Source: Yoonia sp. (GTDB taxonomy: Bacteria; Pseudomonadota; Alphaproteobacteria; Rhodobacterales; Rhodobacteraceae). Taken from it: a DNA stretch of 64,000 nt. The position numbers and the translations under genes were made by a program. Positions within the stretch are counted from its first letter, which is position 1, and every line of letters begins with the position of its first letter. The stretch lies in assembly GCF_017854565.1 (NCBI RefSeq), contig NZ_JAFMHJ010000009.1, positions 1-64,000 of the forward strand, written 5' to 3'. The notes under the pieces were generated by a model. It made no database searches, was not told the DNA's origin, and saw only the letters and a program-made list of their open reading frames with translations. Below, piece by piece: positions 8,807 through 16,928 of the stretch.

Positions 8807-9427
8807 ATGTTCAATGCAAACAAGCCTTCGCTTGAGGAACTGCCCAGCACGGCGCAGCTTTTGCGATCGACAGCAATCGCGGCTGTTGCGGCTGTCGCAC
8901 TTCTTGTCACCATCGTCCTGCCGTCCGAATACGGCATCGACCCGACACGTGTCGGCGGCGTTCTTGGCCTGACGGAAATGGGCGAGATCAAACGCCAACT
9001 GGCCCAAGAGGCTGAAATGGACCGTCAAATGGAAGCCGCGGGTGATCAGTCAAGCTTCCTTGACGGGATTTTCGGGATTTTTGTCGGCGCGGCCCATGCG
9101 CAGGAAGCCGTGGTCTGGCGCGACGAAATCAGCTTTACCCTCGCACCCGGAGACTCGGCGGAATGGAAACTGGTCATGCAGCAAGGCCAGACCGCGCAAT
9201 ACCAGATGTTTGTCGCAGGCGGGCGGGTCAACGTTGATCTGCATGGTCACGGGTCCGGTCAATCTGTCACCTACGACAAGAGCCGCGGCTCCACCGGATC
9301 GGAAGGTGACATCATCGCCGGTTTTGACGGCGAACACGGCTGGTTCTGGCGCAACCGCGACAAGACCGATGTTACGGTGACGCTGCAAGTGCGCGGTGAA
9401 TATGCCGTACTGAAAGACGCGAGCTGA
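8807..9427 (+). CDS. membrane-anchored periplasmic protein linked to the HupE-type permease
   Basis: The 206-residue protein has a short cytoplasmic N-terminus, one membrane segment (AIAAVAAVALLVTIVLP, about 23-40), a helical linker (about 57-80) and a periplasmic beta-rich domain (from about 98: EAVVWRDEISFTLAPGDSAEW to GWFWRNRDKTDVTVTLQVRG). Proteins of this type are usually named only transmembrane anchor protein and often follow HupE/UreJ genes. A good AAAGGAAAC site precedes the ATG, 13 bases after the permease stop, so the two are co-transcribed. No catalytic motif is visible. Confidence 0.7.
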   Translation: MFNANKPSLEELPSTAQLLRSTAIAAVAAVALLVTIVLPSEYGIDPTRVGGVLGLTEMGEIKRQLAQEAEMDRQMEAAGDQSSFLDGIFGIFVGAAHAQEAVVWRDEISFTLAPGDSAEWKLVMQQGQTAQYQMFVAGGRVNVDLHGHGSGQSVTYDKSRGSTGSEGDIIAGFDGEHGWFWRNRDKTDVTVTLQVRGEYAVLKDAS

Positions 9428-9563
9428 CACGATTGCTGCCATTCGCGCAACGTGCCGCGAATGGCAGGTCCGGACCGGAAGTGACGGTGCAACCGGTCGA
9501 TACAAAGGCGCGCTTTGCCCGCGCGACGTCCATTTACCGATCAGGACAACGGCACTGCGGAAA

Positions 9564-9586
9564 GCCCCCGGCGTCGCACCGGGGGC
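9564..9586. terminator. bidirectional hairpin terminator
   Basis: The arms GCCCCCGG (9564-9571) and CCGGGGGC (9579-9586) pair around a seven-base loop between two convergent genes that end at 9427 and 9594. The hairpin is usable from both strands. Confidence 0.8.
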
Positions 9587-9593
9587 CATCTTA

Positions 9594-11051
9594 TTACTTG
9601 TGGCCGGCGTGACCGCCCGAGATTTCCTCGGTGCCGTCCATATCCTCGGGCAGCAGCAGGTTCAGCACGATCGCGATTAGCGCGGCGGGCAGAATACCCG
9701 ATGCGGCCAGCACCCGCAGCCCGTCAGGCAGGAATTGCAGCGCATTGGGCGCACCGGGTGCCAGGTTCAGCACCTCGAGCTGCAGACCAAGCCCGATGGA
9801 CAGGGCAATCGCAAAGATCACCATGTTGCGCTTGTTCCACACGACATCCGACAGCATGGACACACCGGCGGCCACGACCATCCCGAACATCACGATCACA
9901 CCGCCGCCCAGCACCTCGATCGGCATGGCGCGCACGATCCCACCCACCTTGGGCACCAGCCCGCAGAAGATCAGGAAGATCGCACCAATCGTCACGACGT
10001 GGCGGCTCATCACGCCAGTCATGGCAATCAGGCCGACGTTCTGGCTGAAGGATGTATTCGGCAGACCGCCAAAGATGCCACCGATCGCCGTGCCGAAACC
10101 ATCGGCAAAGGTCGCGCCCTGAATTTCCTTGTCCGTCGCCTCGCGGCCTGCGCCGCCTTTGGTGATACCCGATACATCGCCCACGGTTTCAACCGCCGAC
10201 ACGAATGCCATCAGGCAAAAGCCGACCAATGCCGCAAAGGAAAATTCGAACCCGTATTTGAACGGCATCGGCACGGAAAACCACGCTGCGTTGTTCCATT
10301 GCTGGGCCACGAATGCAGGCGTTACCACCGGCGTTTCCCAGAAAATCGGCGTGATATACAGCGCATAAAGATACCCTACGACGATCCCGATCAGCACCGC
10401 CGACACCGACAGCATGCCGCGCGCAAAGAACTTGAGACCCAAGGTCACGAAAACCACGACCAAGGCTGCGGACCAATTCATCCAGCTGCCATATTCGGGA
10501 TTGTTGAAACTTTTGGCAGGCACGCCGCCTGCCGCATATTCGATACCGACCTTGACCAGCGCCAGACCGATCATCGTCACCACAAGGCCGGTCACCAGCG
10601 GTGGCAAAGCAAAGCGGATCTTGCCGATCACCGTGCCCAGCAGCGCATGAAACAGACCGCCCAGAAACACCCCCGTCAGCAACGCGCCCATCGCTTCGGG
10701 ACCCTTGCCGGCGACCAGTGGAATCATGATCGGGATAAAGGCAAACGACGTGCCCTGCACAATCGGCAGCCGCGCGCCCACCGGGCCAAAGCCAATCGTC
10801 TGGAACAACGTGGCGATACCGGCAAACAACATCGACATCTGGATCAGATAGGTCATATCCGGAAAGCCAAGCGCGCCCGCGTCGGACCCAAACCCGAAAC
10901 CGGCAGCGCCGGCCACGATGATCGCGGGCGTGACGTTCGAGACGAACATCGCCAAAACATGTTGAATACCCAGCGGCACCGCACGCGCCATCCCCGGAAA
11001 ATAGTCAGGATCGCGCAGTTGCTCTGGCGTTCCTATGCTTGCGTTACTCAT
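9594..11051 (-). CDS. NCS2-family nucleobase transporter, probably urate/xanthine
   Basis: The 485-residue membrane protein has about 14 hydrophobic segments and NCS2 motifs: GLPNTSFSQNVGLIAMTGV and the following GLVPKVGGIVRAMPIEVLGG. NCS2 proteins co-transport purines or pyrimidines with protons or sodium. It is the last gene of the minus-strand set LysR - PuuE fusion - ureidoglycolate lyase - transporter, which points to urate or xanthine as substrate. The last 20 residues are polar (EDMDGTEEISGGHAGHK). Confidence 0.88.
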   Translation of the reverse strand: MSNASIGTPEQLRDPDYFPGMARAVPLGIQHVLAMFVSNVTPAIIVAGAAGFGFGSDAGALGFPDMTYLIQMSMLFAGIATLFQTIGFGPVGARLPIVQGTSFAFIPIMIPLVAGKGPEAMGALLTGVFLGGLFHALLGTVIGKIRFALPPLVTGLVVTMIGLALVKVGIEYAAGGVPAKSFNNPEYGSWMNWSAALVVVFVTLGLKFFARGMLSVSAVLIGIVVGYLYALYITPIFWETPVVTPAFVAQQWNNAAWFSVPMPFKYGFEFSFAALVGFCLMAFVSAVETVGDVSGITKGGAGREATDKEIQGATFADGFGTAIGGIFGGLPNTSFSQNVGLIAMTGVMSRHVVTIGAIFLIFCGLVPKVGGIVRAMPIEVLGGGVIVMFGMVVAAGVSMLSDVVWNKRNMVIFAIALSIGLGLQLEVLNLAPGAPNALQFLPDGLRVLAASGILPAALIAIVLNLLLPEDMDGTEEISGGHAGHK

Positions 11052-11087
11052 TTTTCTTCCCCTGTTGTTGCCGGTCTTTAGCGCCGG

Positions 11088-11567
11088 TCAGTCGTCCAAA
11101 ACTACGCGGTATGGCGTATCGAAAACATGCTCATCAAGGTTGGGGCCGTCGCCGATCCGGTCGATCACGGCAAACAGGCCGGGCCCGGACAATGGGGTCA
11201 GCACCCCGTGCCATGTTCCACGATGGAAATTTATGCCCTCTCCCGGTGCGGTGATGAACGCCTGTGGCGTCAGTGCGGCATCGGCCACGACAACCAAAAA
11301 CGGGTCCATACTCATCGGAATGAACGCTTGGCTGCCCTCAGGATGACGTTCAATCAGATCAAGCGTATAGGGCAGCGTCCGCAGTGTGGACCGGAACAGG
11401 CTGATCCCAACCCGGCCATCGCCGACATCGACAAGGGCCCGGTCATGAAACCGCCCGCACAGCCCCGCATTGATGATCTTGTCGGGGGCACCATCGCAGT
11501 TCAGCACATCGCCAAACGGGGCAAAGGCCGTGGCCGTCAAAGGGGATATCCTGAGATCACGGGTCAC
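11088..11567 (-). CDS. allA: ureidoglycolate lyase
   Basis: The 159-residue enzyme splits ureidoglycolate into glyoxylate and urea. Family features are the N-terminal PLTATAFAPFGDVLN, the RFHD segment, FRSTLRTLPYTLDLIERHPEGSQAF region and FHRGTWHGVLTPL near the C-terminus with the conserved His. Its ATG overlaps the upstream gene's stop by four bases, so it is coupled to the allantoinase fusion. The length is normal. Confidence 0.9.
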   Translation of the reverse strand: MTRDLRISPLTATAFAPFGDVLNCDGAPDKIINAGLCGRFHDRALVDVGDGRVGISLFRSTLRTLPYTLDLIERHPEGSQAFIPMSMDPFLVVVADAALTPQAFITAPGEGINFHRGTWHGVLTPLSGPGLFAVIDRIGDGPNLDEHVFDTPYRVVLDD

Positions 11568-12964
11568 CTTGGCAACATGTCCTTTAACCGATGCAGCGCG
11601 ATGCGTTCGACCTGATGGCAGGCTTGGGCAAACTCTGCCGCCCGATCATTATCCAGCCGGGTCTGAAAGGCTGCCATAATCGACGCCTTGTCGTGGTCGC
11701 GCACGGCAATGATGAAAGGAAACCCGAATTTTGCGGTATATGCGTCATTTGCCGCCGCAAAATGCGCCCGCTCGCCATCGGTCAGTGCGTCCAATCCAAC
11801 GGACGCCTGCTCGGTCGTGCTTTCTGCCGTTAACCGCTTGGCGGCTGCCAGTTTCCCGGCCAAATCAGGGTGCGCCGTCAGCACGCCCAGCCGCGCATCC
11901 TCAGAGGCGGACCGAAACATGCGCGCCAGTGCATTATGCAAGCCAACCGCAGTGTCATGCGCGGGGCCAAGTTCCAGCCCATGCGCCCGCTCGGCAATCC
12001 ACGGTGAATGTTCAAACACGCCGCCATAGGCCGCGACAAACGCAGCCAGATCCATCTGCGAAGGCCGTTCAAAGCGCACAGAGGGGTGCGTCGCGGCCCA
12101 GTGATCAGCGATCTGTTCACGGGTCGCAAACCACACGTCAGCGTGGCCCTGCGCATAATCAATAAACTGGCGCAACGCCTCGACGCGGCCCGGCCTGCCA
12201 ATCAGACGGCAATGCAGCCCAATCGACATCATCCGCCCGCCCTCGCGGTAAAGCGCGTCAAAACTGGCCTTGAGGTAATCGAAAAACTGGGTTCCGGTGT
12301 TAAACCCCTGCGGCGTGGCAAAGCGCATATCATTGGCGTCCAGCGTATAGGGCACGATCAACTGATCATAGCGCCCAAACGCGGACCAATACGGCAGATC
12401 GTCGGCATAGGTATCGGCGACATAGGCGAACTGCCCCGTCTGGGCTGCCAACCGGACCGTATTCATCGAACAACGGCCCGTGTACCAGCCACGCGGCGCG
12501 GTCCCGACAACTTCGGTATGCAACCGAATGGCCTCGGCCATATCCGCGCGCTCCACGTCCTCGGGGGCGTCTTTGTATTCGACCCACTTCCATCCATGGC
12601 TGGCGATTTCCCAGGCCGCGTCTTTCATCGCGGCAACCTGTTCGGGGCTGCGCGCCAGCGCCGTGGCAACCCCGTAAACCGTCACCGGCAAGTCCGCCAT
12701 GAGGCGGTGCAAGCGCCAGAACCCGGCCCGCGACCCATATTCATAGATGCTTTCCATGTTCCAATGGCGTTGCCCAGGCCATGCCGCAGCGCCGACAATT
12801 TCGGACAGGAACGCCTCGGACGCCGCATCGCCGTGCAGCACGTTATTCTCGCCGCCCTCTTCGTAATTGACGACAATCTGCACGGCAATTCTGGCCCCAC
12901 CCGGCCATTTGGCATCGGGGGGATTGGGACCATAACCAATCATGTCACGCGGATATCGCTGCAA
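11564..12964 (-). CDS. puuE: fused allantoinase (PuuE) and OHCU decarboxylase (UraD)
   Basis: The 466-residue protein joins two urate-pathway enzymes. Residues 1 to about 300 form a polysaccharide-deacetylase-like allantoinase (RDMIGYGPNPPDAKWPGGAR, NYEEGGENN, EIASHGWKW, GLHCRLIGRPGR). Residues about 305-466 are the 2-oxo-4-hydroxy-4-carboxy-5-ureidoimidazoline decarboxylase (FVAAYGGVFEHSPWIAERA with the catalytic His, then LTAHPDLAGK and FGFPFIIAVRD). The fusion makes (S)-allantoin and opens it to allantoate. Such fusions are known in proteobacteria. It is followed directly by ureidoglycolate lyase. Confidence 0.92.
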   Translation of the reverse strand: MQRYPRDMIGYGPNPPDAKWPGGARIAVQIVVNYEEGGENNVLHGDAASEAFLSEIVGAAAWPGQRHWNMESIYEYGSRAGFWRLHRLMADLPVTVYGVATALARSPEQVAAMKDAAWEIASHGWKWVEYKDAPEDVERADMAEAIRLHTEVVGTAPRGWYTGRCSMNTVRLAAQTGQFAYVADTYADDLPYWSAFGRYDQLIVPYTLDANDMRFATPQGFNTGTQFFDYLKASFDALYREGGRMMSIGLHCRLIGRPGRVEALRQFIDYAQGHADVWFATREQIADHWAATHPSVRFERPSQMDLAAFVAAYGGVFEHSPWIAERAHGLELGPAHDTAVGLHNALARMFRSASEDARLGVLTAHPDLAGKLAAAKRLTAESTTEQASVGLDALTDGERAHFAAANDAYTAKFGFPFIIAVRDHDKASIMAAFQTRLDNDRAAEFAQACHQVERIALHRLKDMLPR

Positions 12965-13025
12965 TGGACGTACTCCTGTTCGTTACGAAGCTATTCCAGA
13001 ATAATTGAAACGTTTTTCAAATAAA

Positions 13026-13946
13026 TCACGAAGCACTTTCGGCGCGGCGGACAGCCGCGCTGATCCGGTCAATGATGAAATCCATAAAAAGCCGCGTCTT
13101 CGGGTCCTGATGGCGCCTGTGGGTATAAAGGCAGGCCATCTGCACAGGCACCGGCGGGGTCGCTTCGGCCACGACGACCAAAACCCCCGAGGTCAAATGG
13201 TCTTCCACCTCGAATCGGGGCTTCATCGCCACCCCCTGTCCGGCCAGCGCCCAATCGGTCAGCACATCGCCATCGTCGCTTTCTAAACGGCCACTGACGC
13301 GAAATCGTTGCGGACCGTCATCGGTCATCAAACGCCACTGAAACTCTGCCGCGCCGGGAAACCGCAGGTTCAGGCAATCGTGCTTGTCGCGCACCAGCGC
13401 CGGACCATCCACCGGATGCCCGCGCTGCGCGATATAGGCGGGCGCGGCCACCAGTACACGCTCCACGTCGGCGATCTTGCGGATTCGCAAATTGCTGTCG
13501 GCGGGCTGGCCCAGATGAAACGCCAGATCCAGACCCTCGGCTGTCATATCCACATTGCGGTCGGTCAGACGCAGGCGCACGTCAATCTGGGGATACGCAA
13601 CAGTGAACGCAGGCACATTGGGCGCAATCAACCGCCGCCCCACACCCAACGGCGCCGCGACATGCAACAGCCCCTTGGGATTTTCGGTCAGGTCCATGAC
13701 CTGCGCCTCGGCGTAATCCACCGCATCCAACACCGAACAGGCCCCGCCATAAAACGCCTTGCCCTGCGCGGTGGGGGTCAGACTGCGGGTCGTTCGCTGG
13801 AACAGGCGCACCGACAGATGATCCTCGAGCTGTGATATCCGGGCCGACGTGACCGCAGGCGAAATCCGCAAATCGCGGCCCGCCGCCGACATGGAGCCCA
13901 ACTCGTAGACCCGCACAAAGGTTCTGATGTTATCGAGATATGACAT
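13026..13946 (-). CDS. LysR-family regulator, probably of urate catabolism
   Basis: The 306-residue protein starts MSYLDNIRTFVRVYELGS at 13946; the open frame continues to 14108 without coding character. The winged helix-turn-helix is at about 5-62 (SAAGRDLRISPAVTSARISQ), and the substrate-binding domain runs from about 90 to 290. It lies 61 bases upstream of the allantoinase fusion on the same strand and is divergent from puuD with about 90 bases between them. By the usual LysR pattern it would control both sides; the effector is probably a purine degradation intermediate (inference). Confidence 0.88.
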   Translation of the reverse strand: MSYLDNIRTFVRVYELGSMSAAGRDLRISPAVTSARISQLEDHLSVRLFQRTTRSLTPTAQGKAFYGGACSVLDAVDYAEAQVMDLTENPKGLLHVAAPLGVGRRLIAPNVPAFTVAYPQIDVRLRLTDRNVDMTAEGLDLAFHLGQPADSNLRIRKIADVERVLVAAPAYIAQRGHPVDGPALVRDKHDCLNLRFPGAAEFQWRLMTDDGPQRFRVSGRLESDDGDVLTDWALAGQGVAMKPRFEVEDHLTSGVLVVVAEATPPVPVQMACLYTHRRHQDPKTRLFMDFIIDRISAAVRRAESAS

Positions 13947-14037
13947 TATTCCGCAATTTTTGATAGAGCTTGGTAATATCAGGATATACAGAATAACGAA
14001 TGGCCTGACTAGACTGCCTGTAAAAGGGGGACCGCGT

Positions 14038-15258
14038 ATGTATGATATAGCAATTCTGTGGGACTGGGCGGCTTTCGCTGTACGCTGGTTGCATGTGATC
14101 ACGGCCATCGCGTGGATCGGATCATCGTTCTACTTCATCGCACTGGACCTGTCGCTGAACCGCGATATCGACGGGCCTGCGGACGGCGAAGAATGGCAGG
14201 TCCACGGTGGCGGCTTCTATCACATCCAAAAGTATCTCGTCGCGCCTGCAGCGATGCCCGAACACCTGACATGGTTCAAATGGGAAAGCTATGTCACCTG
14301 GCTTTCAGGCTTGGCGATGCTGGCGGTCGTCTATTGGGCCGGGGCGGAACTGTTCCTGATTGACCCCGCCAAAGCCGACCTTGCCACATGGCAGGCCATC
14401 GCGATCTCTGCTGGCTCGCTTGCGATCGGGTGGGTGATCTACGATGCCCTTTGCAAATCGCCGCTGGGCAACCAACCAACCACCCTGATGGTGCTGCTGT
14501 TTGTGCTGCTGGTGGCGATGTCTTGGGGCTATGATCAGGTCTTTACAGGCCGCGCGGCGCTGCTCCATCTGGGGGCCTTTACGGCGACGATCATGACCGC
14601 CAACGTCTTTGTCATCATCATGCCGAACCAGCGGATCGTCGTGGCCGACCTGAAGGCCGGACGCACGCCAGACCCCAAATACGGCAAAATCGCCAAGCTG
14701 CGGTCGACCCACAACAACTACCTTACGCTGCCGGTGATCTTTTTGATGTTGTCAAATCACTACCCGCTGGCGTTTGGCACGCAATATGCGTGGATCATCG
14801 CGGCGCTGGTCTTTTTGATGGGCGTGACGATCCGGCACTACTTCAACTCGATGCACGCGCGCAAAGGCCAGCCATCATGGACATGGGCCGTCGCGGTGAT
14901 CCTGTTCTTGATCATCGCATGGCTGTCCAGCGTACCCCGCTTCGATACCTACGAAGAGGCAGAGGCACGGGCCCTTACCCCCTACGAGGCCCGGTTTGCA
15001 TCCGCCGCCGGGTTTGACGACGCACATGACATCGTCATCGGGCGCTGTTCGATGTGCCACGCCCGTGAACCGGTCTGGGGCAACATGCAATGGGCACCCA
15101 AAGGGGTGTTCCTCGAGACGACGGGCGATATCGCCAAACACGCGCGGCAAATCTATCTGCAGGCAGGCGTCAGCCACGCCATGCCACCCGCAAACATCAC
15201 CAACATCCCCGACGAAGACCGTGCCAAAATCGCCGCATGGTATCGGGCGGGATCGTAG
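14038..15258 (+). CDS. puuD: membrane urate hydroxylase PuuD with cytochrome c domain
   Basis: The 406-residue integral membrane enzyme oxidises urate to 5-hydroxyisourate. The start MYDIAILWDWAAF follows AAAGGGGG. Around eight membrane segments carry PuuD hallmarks (WLHVITAIAWIGSSFYFIAL, GGGFYHIQKY, SNHYPLAFG). The C-terminal soluble domain has a haem c motif CSMCH (337-341) and a distal Met in SHAMPP, so electrons probably go to the respiratory chain rather than to oxygen. It diverges from the LysR gene. The stop codon is the first part of a repeat at 15256. No 5-hydroxyisourate hydrolase gene lies nearby. Confidence 0.93.
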   Translation: MYDIAILWDWAAFAVRWLHVITAIAWIGSSFYFIALDLSLNRDIDGPADGEEWQVHGGGFYHIQKYLVAPAAMPEHLTWFKWESYVTWLSGLAMLAVVYWAGAELFLIDPAKADLATWQAIAISAGSLAIGWVIYDALCKSPLGNQPTTLMVLLFVLLVAMSWGYDQVFTGRAALLHLGAFTATIMTANVFVIIMPNQRIVVADLKAGRTPDPKYGKIAKLRSTHNNYLTLPVIFLMLSNHYPLAFGTQYAWIIAALVFLMGVTIRHYFNSMHARKGQPSWTWAVAVILFLIIAWLSSVPRFDTYEEAEARALTPYEARFASAAGFDDAHDIVIGRCSMCHAREPVWGNMQWAPKGVFLETTGDIAKHARQIYLQAGVSHAMPPANITNIPDEDRAKIAAWYRAGS

Positions 15259-15322
15259 GGCGGGGTTCACCCCGCCACGCCGATCAAGCCAAACCGTAGG
15301 GTGGGTCTTGACCCACCTTACG
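15256..15322. repeat. two hairpin repeats of the TAGGGTGG...CCACCTTA type
   Basis: Two related inverted repeats fill the space between convergent genes: 15256-15280 (GGCGGGG TTCA CCCCGCC) and 15297-15322 (GGTGGGTCTTGACCCACC followed by TTACG). The second resembles the copy after cobN at 62636-62661. The puuD stop TAG is itself the start of the first copy. They probably also terminate transcription from both sides. Confidence 0.75.
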
Positions 15323-15327
15323 CTGCA

Positions 15328-16254
15328 TCAAAACCTGATCTCAAAAACAGCGCCTTGCCCATTGATCAGGTCGATCTGCGCGCCCTGCGCCTGCAACATA
15401 CGGCGCACAATCGGCAGGCCCATTCCGGTGCCACCCTCTGCACGCCGAGTCGTGAAAAACGGATCAAAAACCCGGTCCCGATTACCCGCAGAAATCCCCG
15501 GCCCATCATCCCGCACCATCATGCGGTCGTCCACCAAATCAAACGTAATCACCCGCGCGCCATGCCCCCGCGCATTGCCGATCAAATGTGTGGCGACCAG
15601 CGCCAGCGCGGCGCGCGGCAACGGCACGATCCCATCGTGCAACACCACCACATCGCCAAACTCCGACAGAACATCGGACAGCAAACATGCCCCGGCGGGC
15701 ATCGGCTCTTGCGCAATGGCCAGCGCGCGCTGACTGTCCAGCAGGGCCTCCATGCGCGCCACCGCCCCCATGATATTCGCCAGCATCCGATCCCTGTCCG
15801 TTGCCGCAAGCCCCGGATCATCCAGCAGCTCGGCCGCACCGCGCACGACCGTCAGCGGTGATTTCAGCTCGTGGGTCACATGGTCCGCATAAGACCGCAG
15901 CACCGCCTCGCGTCCGCGCAACGTGGCGCTCATGTCCAGCACCGCCTGCCCCAACTGTGAAAACTCCGGCGTGCCAAAATGCGTCGGCGCGGCCTGCGCC
16001 CCGGTGCTATGCGCATACGCCGTCAGCGCCCGCACCGGCCGCAACACCAGCCGCCACAGCAAAAACCCAAGCACCGCCGTCGCGCCAAAGGCCACCCATA
16101 CGATCATCCAACTGGTTTCCACCCAGCCCAGAACTCCGCCGGCCACCCGAAAATAGACGACCCCCAGCAACGGCAGGCAGAACACGGCCGCCAATGTCCC
16201 CCCCAGCACCAATGCCAGCGGCGGGCGCCACTTGCGGATCACACGCCCCGACAT
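15328..16254 (-). CDS. sensor histidine kinase (CreC-like)
   Basis: The 308-residue inner-membrane kinase has two membrane segments (about 12-36 and 46-70), a short HAMP-like region, H-box DHVTHELKSPLT with phospho-accepting His128, N-box Asn227 (HLIGNARGHG, shortened), G1 DDGPGI (249-254), DPFF (264-267) and G2 GGTGMGL (274-280). The periplasmic loop is very short, so sensing may be intramembrane. It overlaps the response-regulator gene by 16 bases. It is the last gene of the operon DUF4173 - regulator - kinase. Confidence 0.9.
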   Translation of the reverse strand: MSGRVIRKWRPPLALVLGGTLAAVFCLPLLGVVYFRVAGGVLGWVETSWMIVWVAFGATAVLGFLLWRLVLRPVRALTAYAHSTGAQAAPTHFGTPEFSQLGQAVLDMSATLRGREAVLRSYADHVTHELKSPLTVVRGAAELLDDPGLAATDRDRMLANIMGAVARMEALLDSQRALAIAQEPMPAGACLLSDVLSEFGDVVVLHDGIVPLPRAALALVATHLIGNARGHGARVITFDLVDDRMMVRDDGPGISAGNRDRVFDPFFTTRRAEGGTGMGLPIVRRMLQAQGAQIDLINGQGAVFEIRF

Positions 16255-16928
16255 GGTCCCATCCGAACGCCCACGCCATGCACAGTCTCGATCGCATCCA
16301 GACAGGCCGCACCAACAAGTTTCGCGCGCAAATTGCGCAGATGGCTGTCCATCGTGCGATCACTCACATGAACGTTGGTGCCGTAAATCGTGTCCACCAA
16401 CTGCGGGCGCGACAGCACATGATCCGGGCGCAGCATCAACTGCACCAGCAGCGCCATCTCGCGGGCCGTCAGGGTCAGCGGCACATCACAGACGTGGCAC
16501 AAATGCCGGTCCGGATCGACGCTCAGCACACCGCGCCGCAACACCGCCTGCGCCGCAGCCCCCGGCGCTGCGCGTTTCAAGATGGCCCGGACCCGTGCGA
16601 CCAGCTCGCGGGGGGAAAACGGCTTGGACACGTAATCATCCGCGCCTAACTCCAACCCCACGACCCGGTCAATCTCGTCGGCCTGCGCGGTCAAGAACAG
16701 GATTGGGACGTCCGATGACTTGCGCAACGCGCGGCAGACGGACAACCCGTCCATCTCGGGCATCCCAATATCCAGCACGATCAAATCAGGGCGCAGGGCC
16801 TGCGCCATCCGCAATGCGGCACGACCGTCATCGGCCTCGACCACTGAAAATCCGGCCTGTTCCATGGCGATCCGAACGACATCGCGGATCTGCGCCTCGT
16901 CATCTGCCACCAAGATTTGACCGTTCAT
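16239..16928 (-). CDS. OmpR/CreB-type response regulator
   Basis: The 229-residue regulator has a receiver with acidic pair D9/D10, phosphoacceptor D53 (IVLDIGMPEMDG), T80 and K102, then a winged-helix DNA-binding domain (VPLTLTAREMALLVQLML, HVLSRPQLVDTIYG, VHVSDRTMDSHLRNLRAKL). It is coupled to the kinase downstream and overlaps the DUF4173 gene by four bases. The target genes are unknown; the DUF4173 gene in the same operon is the obvious partner. Confidence 0.92.
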   Translation of the reverse strand: MNGQILVADDEAQIRDVVRIAMEQAGFSVVEADDGRAALRMAQALRPDLIVLDIGMPEMDGLSVCRALRKSSDVPILFLTAQADEIDRVVGLELGADDYVSKPFSPRELVARVRAILKRAAPGAAAQAVLRRGVLSVDPDRHLCHVCDVPLTLTAREMALLVQLMLRPDHVLSRPQLVDTIYGTNVHVSDRTMDSHLRNLRAKLVGAACLDAIETVHGVGVRMGPCRGV

